A stretch of DNA of 47,717 nucleotides from JBAZJI01 sp964596325. Lineage in GTDB: Bacteria; Patescibacteriota; Minisyncoccia; Minisyncoccales; JAGOPM01. The position numbers and the translations under genes are program-made. Positions 22,643 through 28,977 of the stretch are shown piece after piece. Within the stretch, counting starts at the first letter, position 1, and each line of letters opens with the position of its first letter. The notes beneath the pieces were generated by a model, which was given only the letters and a program-made list of their open reading frames with translations, did no database searches and was not told the DNA's origin. The stretch is from positions 1 to 47,717 of the forward strand of contig CAZQSQ010000005.1 in NCBI GenBank assembly GCA_964596325.1, in the 5' to 3' direction.

Positions 22643-23554
22643 ATGATGCTATCCTTAAAAAGAATTATCTCCGCAGGGGCTAAAAATTTTACTCGACAGT
22701 TGGGCTTAAGCCTAGCCACCACTTTTGTTATGGCGATTACCGTGGCACTTCTGACAACATTTTTTTATGTTGACGCGATGAGCCGGGAAGTTTTTTCCAA
22801 TTTGCAAAAACAAATCGGGATTACGGCCTATTTTAACCAAGCCGCCCCCAGCGAAAATATTTTGGCCTTAAAGGATAAGGTTAAGGAAATGCCCGGAGTA
22901 CAGAGTGTCGATTATATATCCCGCGAAGAGGCTTATAAACAATTTAATGAGAAATATTCCGATGATAAGGCCGTCTCCAAGACGATTGAAATTGTGGGGG
23001 AGAACCCTTTTCCGGCCTCGTTCCGGATTAAAGCAGAGAGCCTGAAGGCCTATGAGGAGATTGATTCTTTTTTGAAGGCCGATGAGCTTAAAAGTTTAGT
23101 GGAGGAGGTGAGCTATCCGCGAACCGAGCAGATGATTAAAAAGATTTTTGCCATTGCTTCGGATGTGAAAAATGTGGGTGCGGGTTTGGCGATATTTTTA
23201 GCTATTATAGTTTTTGTCATAGTTTCCAGCACGGTTCATTTGGCAGTGCATAATCTTAAGGAGGAAATAGGGATTATGAAGATGATGGGCGCCTCTAATT
23301 GGTTTGTGAAGGGCCCCTATGTGGTACAGGGGATTATTTGCGGTTTTGCTTCGGCGCTCCTTTCGGTGGGATTTTTTGCCGTTGTTTCGTATTTTTTAGC
23401 GCCCAAAGTTATGGTTTTGGTTGGGGGGAGCTTTGACCTTTTTGCTTTTTATCAGGCCAATTTTTTCAAGATTTTGTTTTTCGATTTGATTATTGCTGTT
23501 CTGATGGGGGGAGTTTTTAATTATGCCGCGGTTAGGCAATACTTGAAGATTTGA
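22643..23554 (+). CDS. ftsX: Cell division protein FtsX
   Basis: 303 residues (a second ATG is at 22646). FtsX is the membrane partner of FtsE. TM1 about 17-43 (LGLSLATTFVMAITVALLTTFF); an extracytoplasmic loop about 45-165 with ITAYFNQAAPSEN...VDYISREEAYKQF and NPFPASFRIK, typical FtsX signatures; then three TM helices including the conserved EEIGIMKMMGASNWFVKGPYV between them. A terminator follows the stop. Confidence 0.95.
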   Translation: MMLSLKRIISAGAKNFTRQLGLSLATTFVMAITVALLTTFFYVDAMSREVFSNLQKQIGITAYFNQAAPSENILALKDKVKEMPGVQSVDYISREEAYKQFNEKYSDDKAVSKTIEIVGENPFPASFRIKAESLKAYEEIDSFLKADELKSLVEEVSYPRTEQMIKKIFAIASDVKNVGAGLAIFLAIIVFVIVSSTVHLAVHNLKEEIGIMKMMGASNWFVKGPYVVQGIICGFASALLSVGFFAVVSYFLAPKVMVLVGGSFDLFAFYQANFFKILFFDLIIAVLMGGVFNYAAVRQYLKI

Positions 23555-23574
23555 GCATTTTATGCCATAGTACT

Positions 23575-23595
23575 AGCGCAGGAAACTGCGCTTTT
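23575..23595 (+). terminator. Terminator after ftsX
   Basis: GCGCAG (23576-23581), GAAA tetraloop, CTGCGC (23586-23591), TTTT. Confidence 0.85.
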
Positions 23596-23656
23596 GTATT
23601 AAAATTGCGAGCAAATTACAGAGGCAATATTTGCTTTGAAAGCATTAAATCGATAT

Positions 23657-23727
23657 TGCGGGATCGTCTAATGGTAGGACGACGGACTCTGAATCCGTTA
23701 ATCTTGGTTCGAATCCAAGTCCCGCAA
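23657..23727 (+). tRNA. tRNA-Gln (anticodon CTG)
   Basis: 71 nt. Acceptor TGCGGGA with TCCCGCA; anticodon loop CTCTGAA gives CTG; T-arm TTGG-TTCGAAT-CCAA. U1-A72 is the usual Gln tRNA trait. CCA is not fully encoded (ACCG). Confidence 0.95.
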
Positions 23728-23736
23728 CCGCGTATA

Positions 23737-23774
23737 GAAAACAAAAAATCCCCCTTCGGGGATTTTTTGTTTTC
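23737..23774 (+). terminator. 17-bp bidirectional terminator after tRNA-Gln
   Basis: Perfect arms (GAAAAC...ATCCCC and GGGGAT...GTTTTC) around CTTC, with A- and T-runs inside the arms. Confidence 0.92.
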
Positions 23775-23779
23775 ACGCG

Positions 23780-23828
23780 GCCACGTGCTTGTCGCGTGCG
23801 AAGCTATACGCGACGAGCTATACGTGGC
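23780..23828 (+). repeat. Nested inverted repeat downstream of tRNA-Gln
   Basis: GCCACGT (23780-23786) pairs with ACGTGGC (23822-23828), and inside it GTCGCGT (23791-23797) with ACGCGAC (23808-23814). GCTATACG is also repeated directly. No gene is seen in 23775-24000. Confidence 0.6.
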
Positions 23829-23878
23829 AAACCGCATGGGAATGAAGTGAACTATATGTGGCATCTTTAACTGAAGGG

Positions 23879-23895
23879 CGAATCCAAGTCGGGCA
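23879..23895 (+). repeat. Copy of the tRNA-Gln 3' segment
   Basis: CGAATCCAAGTC (23879-23890) is identical to tRNA positions 23710-23721. GGGCA follows, where the tRNA has CCGCA. It is preceded by GAAGGG, as in the other two tRNA copies, but has no palindromic insert. Confidence 0.6.
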
Positions 23896-24000
23896 AATAT
23901 AATAAGGCACAACCAGTAGCCCTCATGCCGCTAGCGATAGTGAGATTTCGTACTCGAATTACCCGTTTTATTTTTAAGATAAAACCCCTAAAATAAAGAT

Positions 24001-25065
24001 ATGGAAACCAGGGAAAAAACAGAAATAGGAATAAAACAAATCAGGGAATTTTCCGATTTGAATGGCAGGGATTTGTCTAAGGAGGATCTAAGCCAACTCT
24101 CGCCCAAGGTATTGTCGAGGATAAATTTTGATACTAAGACCCAGTGGCCGGAAAAGGATAAGCTCCCGGATAATTTTTCGCCGGAACAATTTTTAGAAGA
24201 AAGTAAAAATCCCGGGTTAGGGATTAAAAATTTGCATAAAGCAGGGATAGATGGCCGGGGCATAAGAGTGGCTATTATTGACCAAAAATTACTACTTGGC
24301 CACCAAGAATATAAGGACCAATTAAAAGACTATAAAGAGATAGGGGATTCTAGCAAGGAGGAAGCGCAAATGCATGGTGTGGCCGTGGCCAGCCTTCTCC
24401 TTGGTAAGGAATGCGGAGTAGCTCCGCAGTCAGAATTAATATATCGGGCCATTCCTTCAGGGCGATCTTTTCCGGAAAGAGCATTGGCCATTAGGGACAT
24501 TATCGAATTTAATAATACGGTTAGCAAAGACAAAAAGGTTAAAGTAATCAGTAGCCCCATTGGATATATTACTAAAAAATCTGAGCCCGGTTTAGAAGAA
24601 TATATCATGGCAATCAAGGATGCTAAAGCCAGCGGAATAATATTTATTGATACCGCCAATAATTTTGATTTGCATTGGGGTGGTGGCGGCAGCGTTTCAG
24701 ACAAGGAAAATCCGGAAAAATATATGTTAGCCTTATATATGGAAAATTGGTTAGATATAAAAGCCCCCAAATTGCCCAAAGAAAAATTAGCCGAACTGCC
24801 GATAATAATTCCCAGCGATTATCGCGGCATGGCTTCCGAAAAAGGGGAAAGCGATTATAACTATAATGGGAAGGGTGGGGCCAGCTGGAGCGTTCCTTAC
24901 TTGGCCGGTATTGTCGCTTTAACTCTGCAAGTTAACCCTAATTTATCCGAGAAACAAATTTCCGGATTGATCAGTGAAACCGCGACAACCAATAGCAACG
25001 GCTTAAAAGTCATTAATCCCGAAAAGGCGATCGAAAAAGCTTCCAAAATGGCGCAAGAGCAATAG
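24001..25065 (+). CDS. Subtilisin-like serine peptidase (S8), no signal peptide
   Basis: 354 residues. Catalytic triad in order: Asp in VAIIDQKLL (about 94), His in MHGVAVASLLLG (about 125), Ser in GGASWSVPYLAGIVAL (about 294). The Ser motif reads GAS-W-S-V-P rather than GTS-M-A-x-P; the oxyanion Asn may be the one in IDTANNFD. No signal peptide or TM helix is seen, so the enzyme is probably intracellular, unlike most subtilases. The N-terminal 85 residues may be a propeptide or regulatory part. TAAAAT ends 6 nt before the ATG, so the mRNA is probably leaderless. Confidence 0.85.
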   Translation: METREKTEIGIKQIREFSDLNGRDLSKEDLSQLSPKVLSRINFDTKTQWPEKDKLPDNFSPEQFLEESKNPGLGIKNLHKAGIDGRGIRVAIIDQKLLLGHQEYKDQLKDYKEIGDSSKEEAQMHGVAVASLLLGKECGVAPQSELIYRAIPSGRSFPERALAIRDIIEFNNTVSKDKKVKVISSPIGYITKKSEPGLEEYIMAIKDAKASGIIFIDTANNFDLHWGGGGSVSDKENPEKYMLALYMENWLDIKAPKLPKEKLAELPIIIPSDYRGMASEKGESDYNYNGKGGASWSVPYLAGIVALTLQVNPNLSEKQISGLISETATTNSNGLKVINPEKAIEKASKMAQEQ

Positions 25066-25067
25066 CC

Positions 25068-25115
25068 AAAGCAATTAAAAACAACCCGTATACACGGGTT
25101 GTTTTTAATTGCTTT
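25068..25115. terminator. 22-bp bidirectional terminator between convergent genes
   Basis: Perfect 22-bp arms 25068-25089 and 25094-25115 around ATAC, with A/T tracts on both sides. It serves the subtilase (+) and the M23 peptidase (-), whose stop codon lies inside it. Confidence 0.95.
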
Positions 25116-26097
25116 CTTTTATGCTCGCGGCAAAGCCTCTATTAAAATAATTGGCCTTAAATCTCTTTTCTGCCATTTCAATGCTTTTTTCCCGAGTAGG
25201 GTCTAGCGCGAATTGTCTTTTGAAAAATTCAGCCATAACAGCTTTGGCATTAAGCTCAGCTTTTTGTTTTAAGTAGGAGTTAGGCAGGTTATTCTGCTTC
25301 GCGAAATAGGCCCGAAAATTATAAAAATTGCGGCTATTCTGCTGTGCCAGCCAAGCAACAAAGGGAAAGGGCAATTTTTCATAAAGGGAAAGGGCGAATA
25401 ATTTATAAATGTTGAGTGGATATTTTTTTGCGGAAATCAGAGAAACATATTTTTGCGCCTGTTCGGCTGTAACCCTCATCGTTTTGGCAATAACTTCAAT
25501 CGGATTGCTTTCCTCTTTGCGGTAAATGGTTTTGTAATATTCAAATACACAATCGCCTAATTGCAGGGGAAAGCCATTTTTAAGTATCTCTAAATGGAGG
25601 TGAACGCCTTGGGAATTTCCGGTTGAGCCAACTTTCATCAATGGCTTATGGGCGTCGGTAATCTCTCCGGCTCTGACATAAATTTTATCGGCGTGCCCGA
25701 AAACGAATGTCAGTTTTTCCTGCAAGTCGGTGGCAATGATATAATTGCCGTATACCGGATCAAAAGACACCTCGCGGATTTTTAAGGGCATCAAGATCCA
25801 AATATCAAATGGCTGTCCGGGCGGGTAACAATTAAAATCGTAGCCATCGTGGATAGTGCCGTCAGCGCTGATACCTTGATTATTTGTGAAGTGGCATTTA
25901 TCTGGGCTGAATTGCAAAAAAGATTCGGAAAATTGTTCCAAAATTATTTTTTCTTCTATAGTCAGCAAATTGGGCGGTGTGCTTGTCGGGCAATTTGCGG
26001 GAGCTAATGGGTTTTGGGTGGATGAAGCTGCCCAAGCCGAAGAAGCATTAAGCAAAACCGCCAAACAAAAAACGATAACCGAAAAAATCCTTTTCAT
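25105..26097 (-). CDS. Exported M23 (LytM-type) peptidase
   Basis: 330 residues. Signal peptide MKRIFSVIVFCLAVLLNASSAWA; M23 zinc motifs HDGYDF (HxxxD, near 83-87) and VHLHLEI (HxH, near 166-168), with FGHADKI between them. The M23 fold cleaves peptide cross-links of peptidoglycan. The Cys pair around the site (DKCHF and DFNCYP) may form a disulfide. The C-terminal 130 residues are helical and unassigned. A close paralogue with the same layout lies at 40334-41272 (minus). The promoter is 8 nt from the ATG. Confidence 0.85.
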   Translation of the reverse strand: MKRIFSVIVFCLAVLLNASSAWAASSTQNPLAPANCPTSTPPNLLTIEEKIILEQFSESFLQFSPDKCHFTNNQGISADGTIHDGYDFNCYPPGQPFDIWILMPLKIREVSFDPVYGNYIIATDLQEKLTFVFGHADKIYVRAGEITDAHKPLMKVGSTGNSQGVHLHLEILKNGFPLQLGDCVFEYYKTIYRKEESNPIEVIAKTMRVTAEQAQKYVSLISAKKYPLNIYKLFALSLYEKLPFPFVAWLAQQNSRNFYNFRAYFAKQNNLPNSYLKQKAELNAKAVMAEFFKRQFALDPTREKSIEMAEKRFKANYFNRGFAASIKESN

Positions 26098-26105
26098 GTA
26101 AAGAG

Positions 26106-26134
26106 ATTATAAAACTTAGTTGTGGAAAAGACAA
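26106..26134 (-). promoter_or_regulatory. Promoter of the first M23 gene
   Basis: On the minus strand TTGTCT (26129-26134), 17-nt spacer, TATAAT (26106-26111); the ATG follows after 8 nt, so a leaderless mRNA is predicted. Confidence 0.7.
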
Positions 26135-26189
26135 GGTTGATTTTCTGTCGGCACAAGATTAAAGTAATTTAGAAATTAATTATATTATT

Positions 26190-26672
26190 ATGTTAGAGAA
26201 TCTCCAATCTTCAGAAAAACCCGCTAAAAAAAGTAACTTTATCGGCTTGGCAATATTTATTATCGTTGTGGTTATTTTGGCTTTGGCCTGGTATTTTTGG
26301 ATGGTAAAAGCCCAAAAGCCAGTAACCTTAAATGGTACCAATAACCCTGCAGCCTCACAGGAGCAGGCTAAGCAGGAGGTGCAATCATTACTGGCCGCGG
26401 CGGGCAAGCTGATGGTTTTGCCCCAAGAAGACCCTTTGGTCGCTACGATTGAAGATCCCTCTGCTTTGCAGAAAGAGCAGCCTTTCTATGCCGGCACCCA
26501 GAAGGGAGATAAGCTTTTGATATTTTTTCAGGCTCGCAAGGCGGTTATCTATAACCCAACCAAAAATGTTATCGTCAATGCTGGCCCGATATTAATGCAG
26601 CAGGATCAAGCCGCGCAGCAGGCTCCGGAAGCACCGGTTCAACCCACGACTACGCCCAGTAAGAAAAAATGA
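26190..26672 (+). CDS. Single-TM protein with GDxLLI/NxGPI domain
   Basis: 160 residues. TM helix about 17-39 (FIGLAIFIIVVVILALAWYFWM), then an extracytoplasmic domain with LMVLPQEDPLVATIEDPSALQKEQPFY...GDKLLIF...KAVIYNP..NVIVNAGPI. The same domain recurs in the next gene. The C-terminal tail is Gln/Pro/Thr-rich. Function unknown. TATATT at 26181-26186 is only 3 nt from the ATG, so the start of transcription is unclear. Confidence 0.7.
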   Translation: MLENLQSSEKPAKKSNFIGLAIFIIVVVILALAWYFWMVKAQKPVTLNGTNNPAASQEQAKQEVQSLLAAAGKLMVLPQEDPLVATIEDPSALQKEQPFYAGTQKGDKLLIFFQARKAVIYNPTKNVIVNAGPILMQQDQAAQQAPEAPVQPTTTPSKKK

Positions 26673-26690
26673 TTTTTTACAATAAAATTT

Positions 26691-26717
26691 CCGTCGGCAT
26701 TTACCGGCGGTTTTTTT
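26691..26717 (+). terminator. Intrinsic terminator
   Basis: CCGTCGG with CCGGCGG (one T-G pair), loop CATTTA, seven T. Confidence 0.85.
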
Positions 26718-26732
26718 CTGTGAAAAGCCGGT

Positions 26733-26761
26733 TTGCGCTGTTAGGGCAATTATTGTAAAAT
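26733..26761 (+). promoter_or_regulatory. Promoter of the LytR_C protein gene
   Basis: TTGCGC (26733-26738), 17-nt spacer, TAAAAT (26756-26761), 19 nt before the ATG. Confidence 0.55.
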
Positions 26762-26780
26762 GATTTAATAATATAAAAAT

Positions 26781-27776
26781 ATGGCGAGGAAAATTAACAA
26801 AATTGACCAGCCCGTGGCCCCGGAAGCCGTATTAGGACCAGAAGCCGCTAAGCCGATTGAGCCGACAGTTCAACCGCAAGCCGTTTCCGACCCGCAGGAA
26901 GTCATTAAACCGATTTTAGCCGAACCGGAAATTCAAGCTCCAGTCGAAAAGCCGGTAATCAAGCTTGCCTCGGCTGCCAGAGTTAAAACAATTTCCAAAA
27001 CCGATAATATTATTGTTGCCGGGCAGAAGGCCGCCAAAAAAGTCGACCTCAAACCCCTGGCCAAACCCGTGGAGAAAAAATCCGTAACTCCCGATATCAT
27101 GAGGCATGTGGCCCTATTTGCTACTATTTTATTCATTGTTGTTGTTTTGGCCGCTCTTATTCAATTTTTAGCGAGTTTCAAGGGGGAAATAAAAAATCAA
27201 GGGCAGTTAAACGAACAGGAAGTTTCTTTGATGCTTTCAAAGATTGCCAAACACATCAAATTGCCCAGCGATGAGCGGCCTACCATCTCCACTATTCAAG
27301 ATATACAAATACTTCAGAGCCAGCAGCCCTTTTTCAAGGATGCGCATAATGGCGATCGGCTAATTATTTATAGCAATAAGGCGATTATTTATAATGAGAA
27401 AGAAGATATTTTAATTAATGTTGGCCCGATTTATTGGGAAGCCCCGCCAAGCCAAGTACCGGCCGCCACCACTACCCAGGAAACTCCTAGCTCAACCACT
27501 CAAGTAGCCGAGCCGGTTAAAGTGGAAATACGCAATGGGGGAGCGCCAAGGGGCTCGGCGGCAGCTTGGGGCGAGAAAATCAAAGCCTTGGGCGGATTTG
27601 AGGTGTTAGGAACTAAAAACGCCTCCCAGAAATATCCGGAAGGCATAATTATTGACTTAAAAGGAAAAGATATCGCTAAGCTTAAAGAAATTTTTACCAA
27701 AGATCCGGTAAAAGAAATGCCAAGCGGCGAAGTGCCCAGTGAGGCTGATGTCTTGATAATTTTGGGAGCCAATTAA
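26781..27776 (+). CDS. Membrane-anchored protein with LytR C-terminal domain
   Basis: 331 residues. A Pro/Ala/Glu-rich cytoplasmic N terminus (1-105); TM helix about 109-131 (HVALFATILFIVVVLAALIQFL); a domain paralogous to that of the preceding gene (LPSDERPTISTIQD...QPFF...GDRLIIYSNKAIIYNEKEDILINVGPIYW, about 155-215); a linker; and a C-terminal LytR_C-like domain (KVEIRNGGAPRGSAAAWGEKIKALGGFEV, about 250-331), found on cell-wall polymer ligases. The LCP catalytic domain itself is absent, so a wall-associated structural or regulatory role is inferred. Confidence 0.75.
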   Translation: MARKINKIDQPVAPEAVLGPEAAKPIEPTVQPQAVSDPQEVIKPILAEPEIQAPVEKPVIKLASAARVKTISKTDNIIVAGQKAAKKVDLKPLAKPVEKKSVTPDIMRHVALFATILFIVVVLAALIQFLASFKGEIKNQGQLNEQEVSLMLSKIAKHIKLPSDERPTISTIQDIQILQSQQPFFKDAHNGDRLIIYSNKAIIYNEKEDILINVGPIYWEAPPSQVPAATTTQETPSSTTQVAEPVKVEIRNGGAPRGSAAAWGEKIKALGGFEVLGTKNASQKYPEGIIIDLKGKDIAKLKEIFTKDPVKEMPSGEVPSEADVLIILGAN

Positions 27777-27788
27777 GTAAAATGATTT

Positions 27789-27815
27789 GAGCCACGCATA
27801 TTGCGTGGCTCTTTT
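27789..27815 (+). terminator. Intrinsic terminator
   Basis: GAGCCACGC (27789-27797) with GCGTGGCTC (27803-27811), TTTT. Confidence 0.88.
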
Positions 27816-27818
27816 GAT

Positions 27819-28097
27819 TCAAAGAAACATTAGGGCGATTACTCCGATGACGATGAGACCAATACCCCAATTTTGCCATTGGCGATATTTTTTTTCATCG
27901 AAGTGGGGCAGGGGGGTAAGCGACAAATTTAGAATTTGTCCCGAGATTTGCGCTTGATGATTGAGCCTTTTTCGTTTCTCCTGCAGCTCCATTTCTTCCT
28001 GCTCCCGGTCGCTGATTTTCCCCGAGGCGCGGATAAGAATGATTGTTCCGACCGCTATGCACGTCAAGCACAGCACTTTCATGAATATATTTAGCAC
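27819..28097 (-). CDS. Small two-TM protein with coiled middle
   Basis: 92 residues, GTG start at 28095-28097 with a perfect SD (AAGGAGG, then about 5 nt). TM helices at both ends (about 4-23 and 74-91); the middle is charged and helical (ISDREQEEMELQEKRKRL). It overlaps the upstream ORF (28221) in another frame by about 200 nt. The strong SD makes this frame the more likely product downstream of 28097. No family recognised. Confidence 0.55.
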   Translation of the reverse strand: MLNIFMKVLCLTCIAVGTIILIRASGKISDREQEEMELQEKRKRLNHQAQISGQILNLSLTPLPHFDEKKYRQWQNWGIGLIVIGVIALMFL

Positions 28098-28221
28098 ATT
28101 TTCCTCCTTGGTTTACAAGTTTGCCGCAATACTGGCAAAAACTAACTAGCCAAAATAATGCGACGAACACAAGCAAAAATAAGATCAATAGCAGACAAGA
28201 AAACATAATCGCATCGATCAT
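27895..28221 (-). CDS. Small TM protein with CxxC, overlapping gene
   Basis: ATG at 28219-28221 with an SD-like AAAGGGGG. The first 45 residues look real: a TM helix (MIDAIMFSCLLLILFLLVFVALFWL) and FCQYCGKLVNQGGKC. Beyond about residue 48 the frame is an alternative reading of the 27819-28097 gene and looks non-coding. Either a 108-residue overlapping gene, or a frameshift has separated one longer protein into two. Confidence 0.4.
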   Translation of the reverse strand: MIDAIMFSCLLLILFLLVFVALFWLVSFCQYCGKLVNQGGKCAKYIHESAVLDVHSGRNNHSYPRLGENQRPGAGRNGAAGETKKAQSSSANLGTNSKFVAYPPAPLR

Positions 28222-28276
28222 TGTTGCCCCCTTTCGGGTTAAAAATTCGGTAAGATAAATTTTTCTTGACCTAATG

Positions 28277-28305
28277 TATTATATCATTTATTTACCAAAA
28301 AGTCA
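28277..28305 (-). promoter_or_regulatory. Promoter of the overlapping small genes
   Basis: Minus strand: TTGACT (28300-28305), 17-nt spacer ending TGA, TATAAT (28277-28282). A near-consensus promoter with a leader of about 50 nt. Confidence 0.8.
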
Positions 28306-28329
28306 ATATAGGCCGAAAAAACGGCAATG

Positions 28330-28335
28330 GTATAA
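28330..28335 (+). promoter_or_regulatory. Extended -10 of the PsbP/DcrB-like gene
   Basis: TGG-TATAAT without a clear -35; the ATG is 23 nt downstream. Confidence 0.5.
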
Positions 28336-28358
28336 TAAGCCAACCATTAATAACTCAT

Positions 28359-28925
28359 ATGGATAAAAGACCTCTTATTTTATTGGGAGCTTTAGCCGTC
28401 TTGTCCCTGCTGGGATTTCTTTTTAACCAAAAGCAGAATGTGGTAGTGCAAAAACCACCCGTGCAGGACAATTCTCCGGCCGTCAATATTACAATCCAGA
28501 AAGGGGACTTTTCAATAACTTTTCCTTTTTATTGGCAAGAAGCCGGCAGCATGCCCGGTGCCAGCTACACAGCCTTTAATACCCGACATAAAGCCGCGCA
28601 GGATTCGACCCTGGGGCCGACCTATGCCACTATCAGCTATGACCAAAAAGGCGATTGGGAATTTTCCTCATATAAATCAGTGGTTAAGGGGAAATTAGCC
28701 GCCTCTTTCGAGGGCTTAAAATTTATCCAGGAGAGCAAGGAAAAATCCAATAGTGGGGATATTTATTTTATCGAAGCTCAAGCCGGCAAGCAGCGGCTTT
28801 TAATTATGCTTTCGGGATTTACTCAAGGTGCGGTGTGGGAAGTGGTTTTCGTTACCACTCAAGATTATTGGGACCAGTCGCGGGAGGAATTTTATACCAT
28901 TGCCCGGAGCTTTCAGCCTAAATAA
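28359..28925 (+). CDS. Membrane-anchored PsbP/DcrB-like protein
   Basis: 188 residues. N-terminal TM or uncleaved signal anchor (RPLILLGALAVLSLLGFLF), then a single extracytoplasmic domain with FSITFPFYWQEAG near the start and WEVVFVTTQDYWDQSREEFYTIARSFQPK at the end. This order (strand-YP.W, ..., final helix with F..I..SF) is that of the PsbP/DcrB (DUF1795-like) fold. No catalytic residues can be named. It has its own promoter and stands alone. Confidence 0.6.
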   Translation: MDKRPLILLGALAVLSLLGFLFNQKQNVVVQKPPVQDNSPAVNITIQKGDFSITFPFYWQEAGSMPGASYTAFNTRHKAAQDSTLGPTYATISYDQKGDWEFSSYKSVVKGKLAASFEGLKFIQESKEKSNSGDIYFIEAQAGKQRLLIMLSGFTQGAVWEVVFVTTQDYWDQSREEFYTIARSFQPK

Positions 28926-28977
28926 TTTTGTCACAAACCCGATATTGGCGCGTTATCAATAATATAATTAATTTTTT

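Noticed and set aside
23551..23912. ORFs of about 99 residues on both strands
   Set aside because: They cover a tRNA gene, a 17-bp terminator and the tRNA copy; peptide content is non-coding in look.
27895..28080. C-terminal half of the 108-residue minus ORF
   Set aside because: Composition (Ser, Arg, Pro runs) is that of an out-of-frame reading of the 27819-28097 gene.
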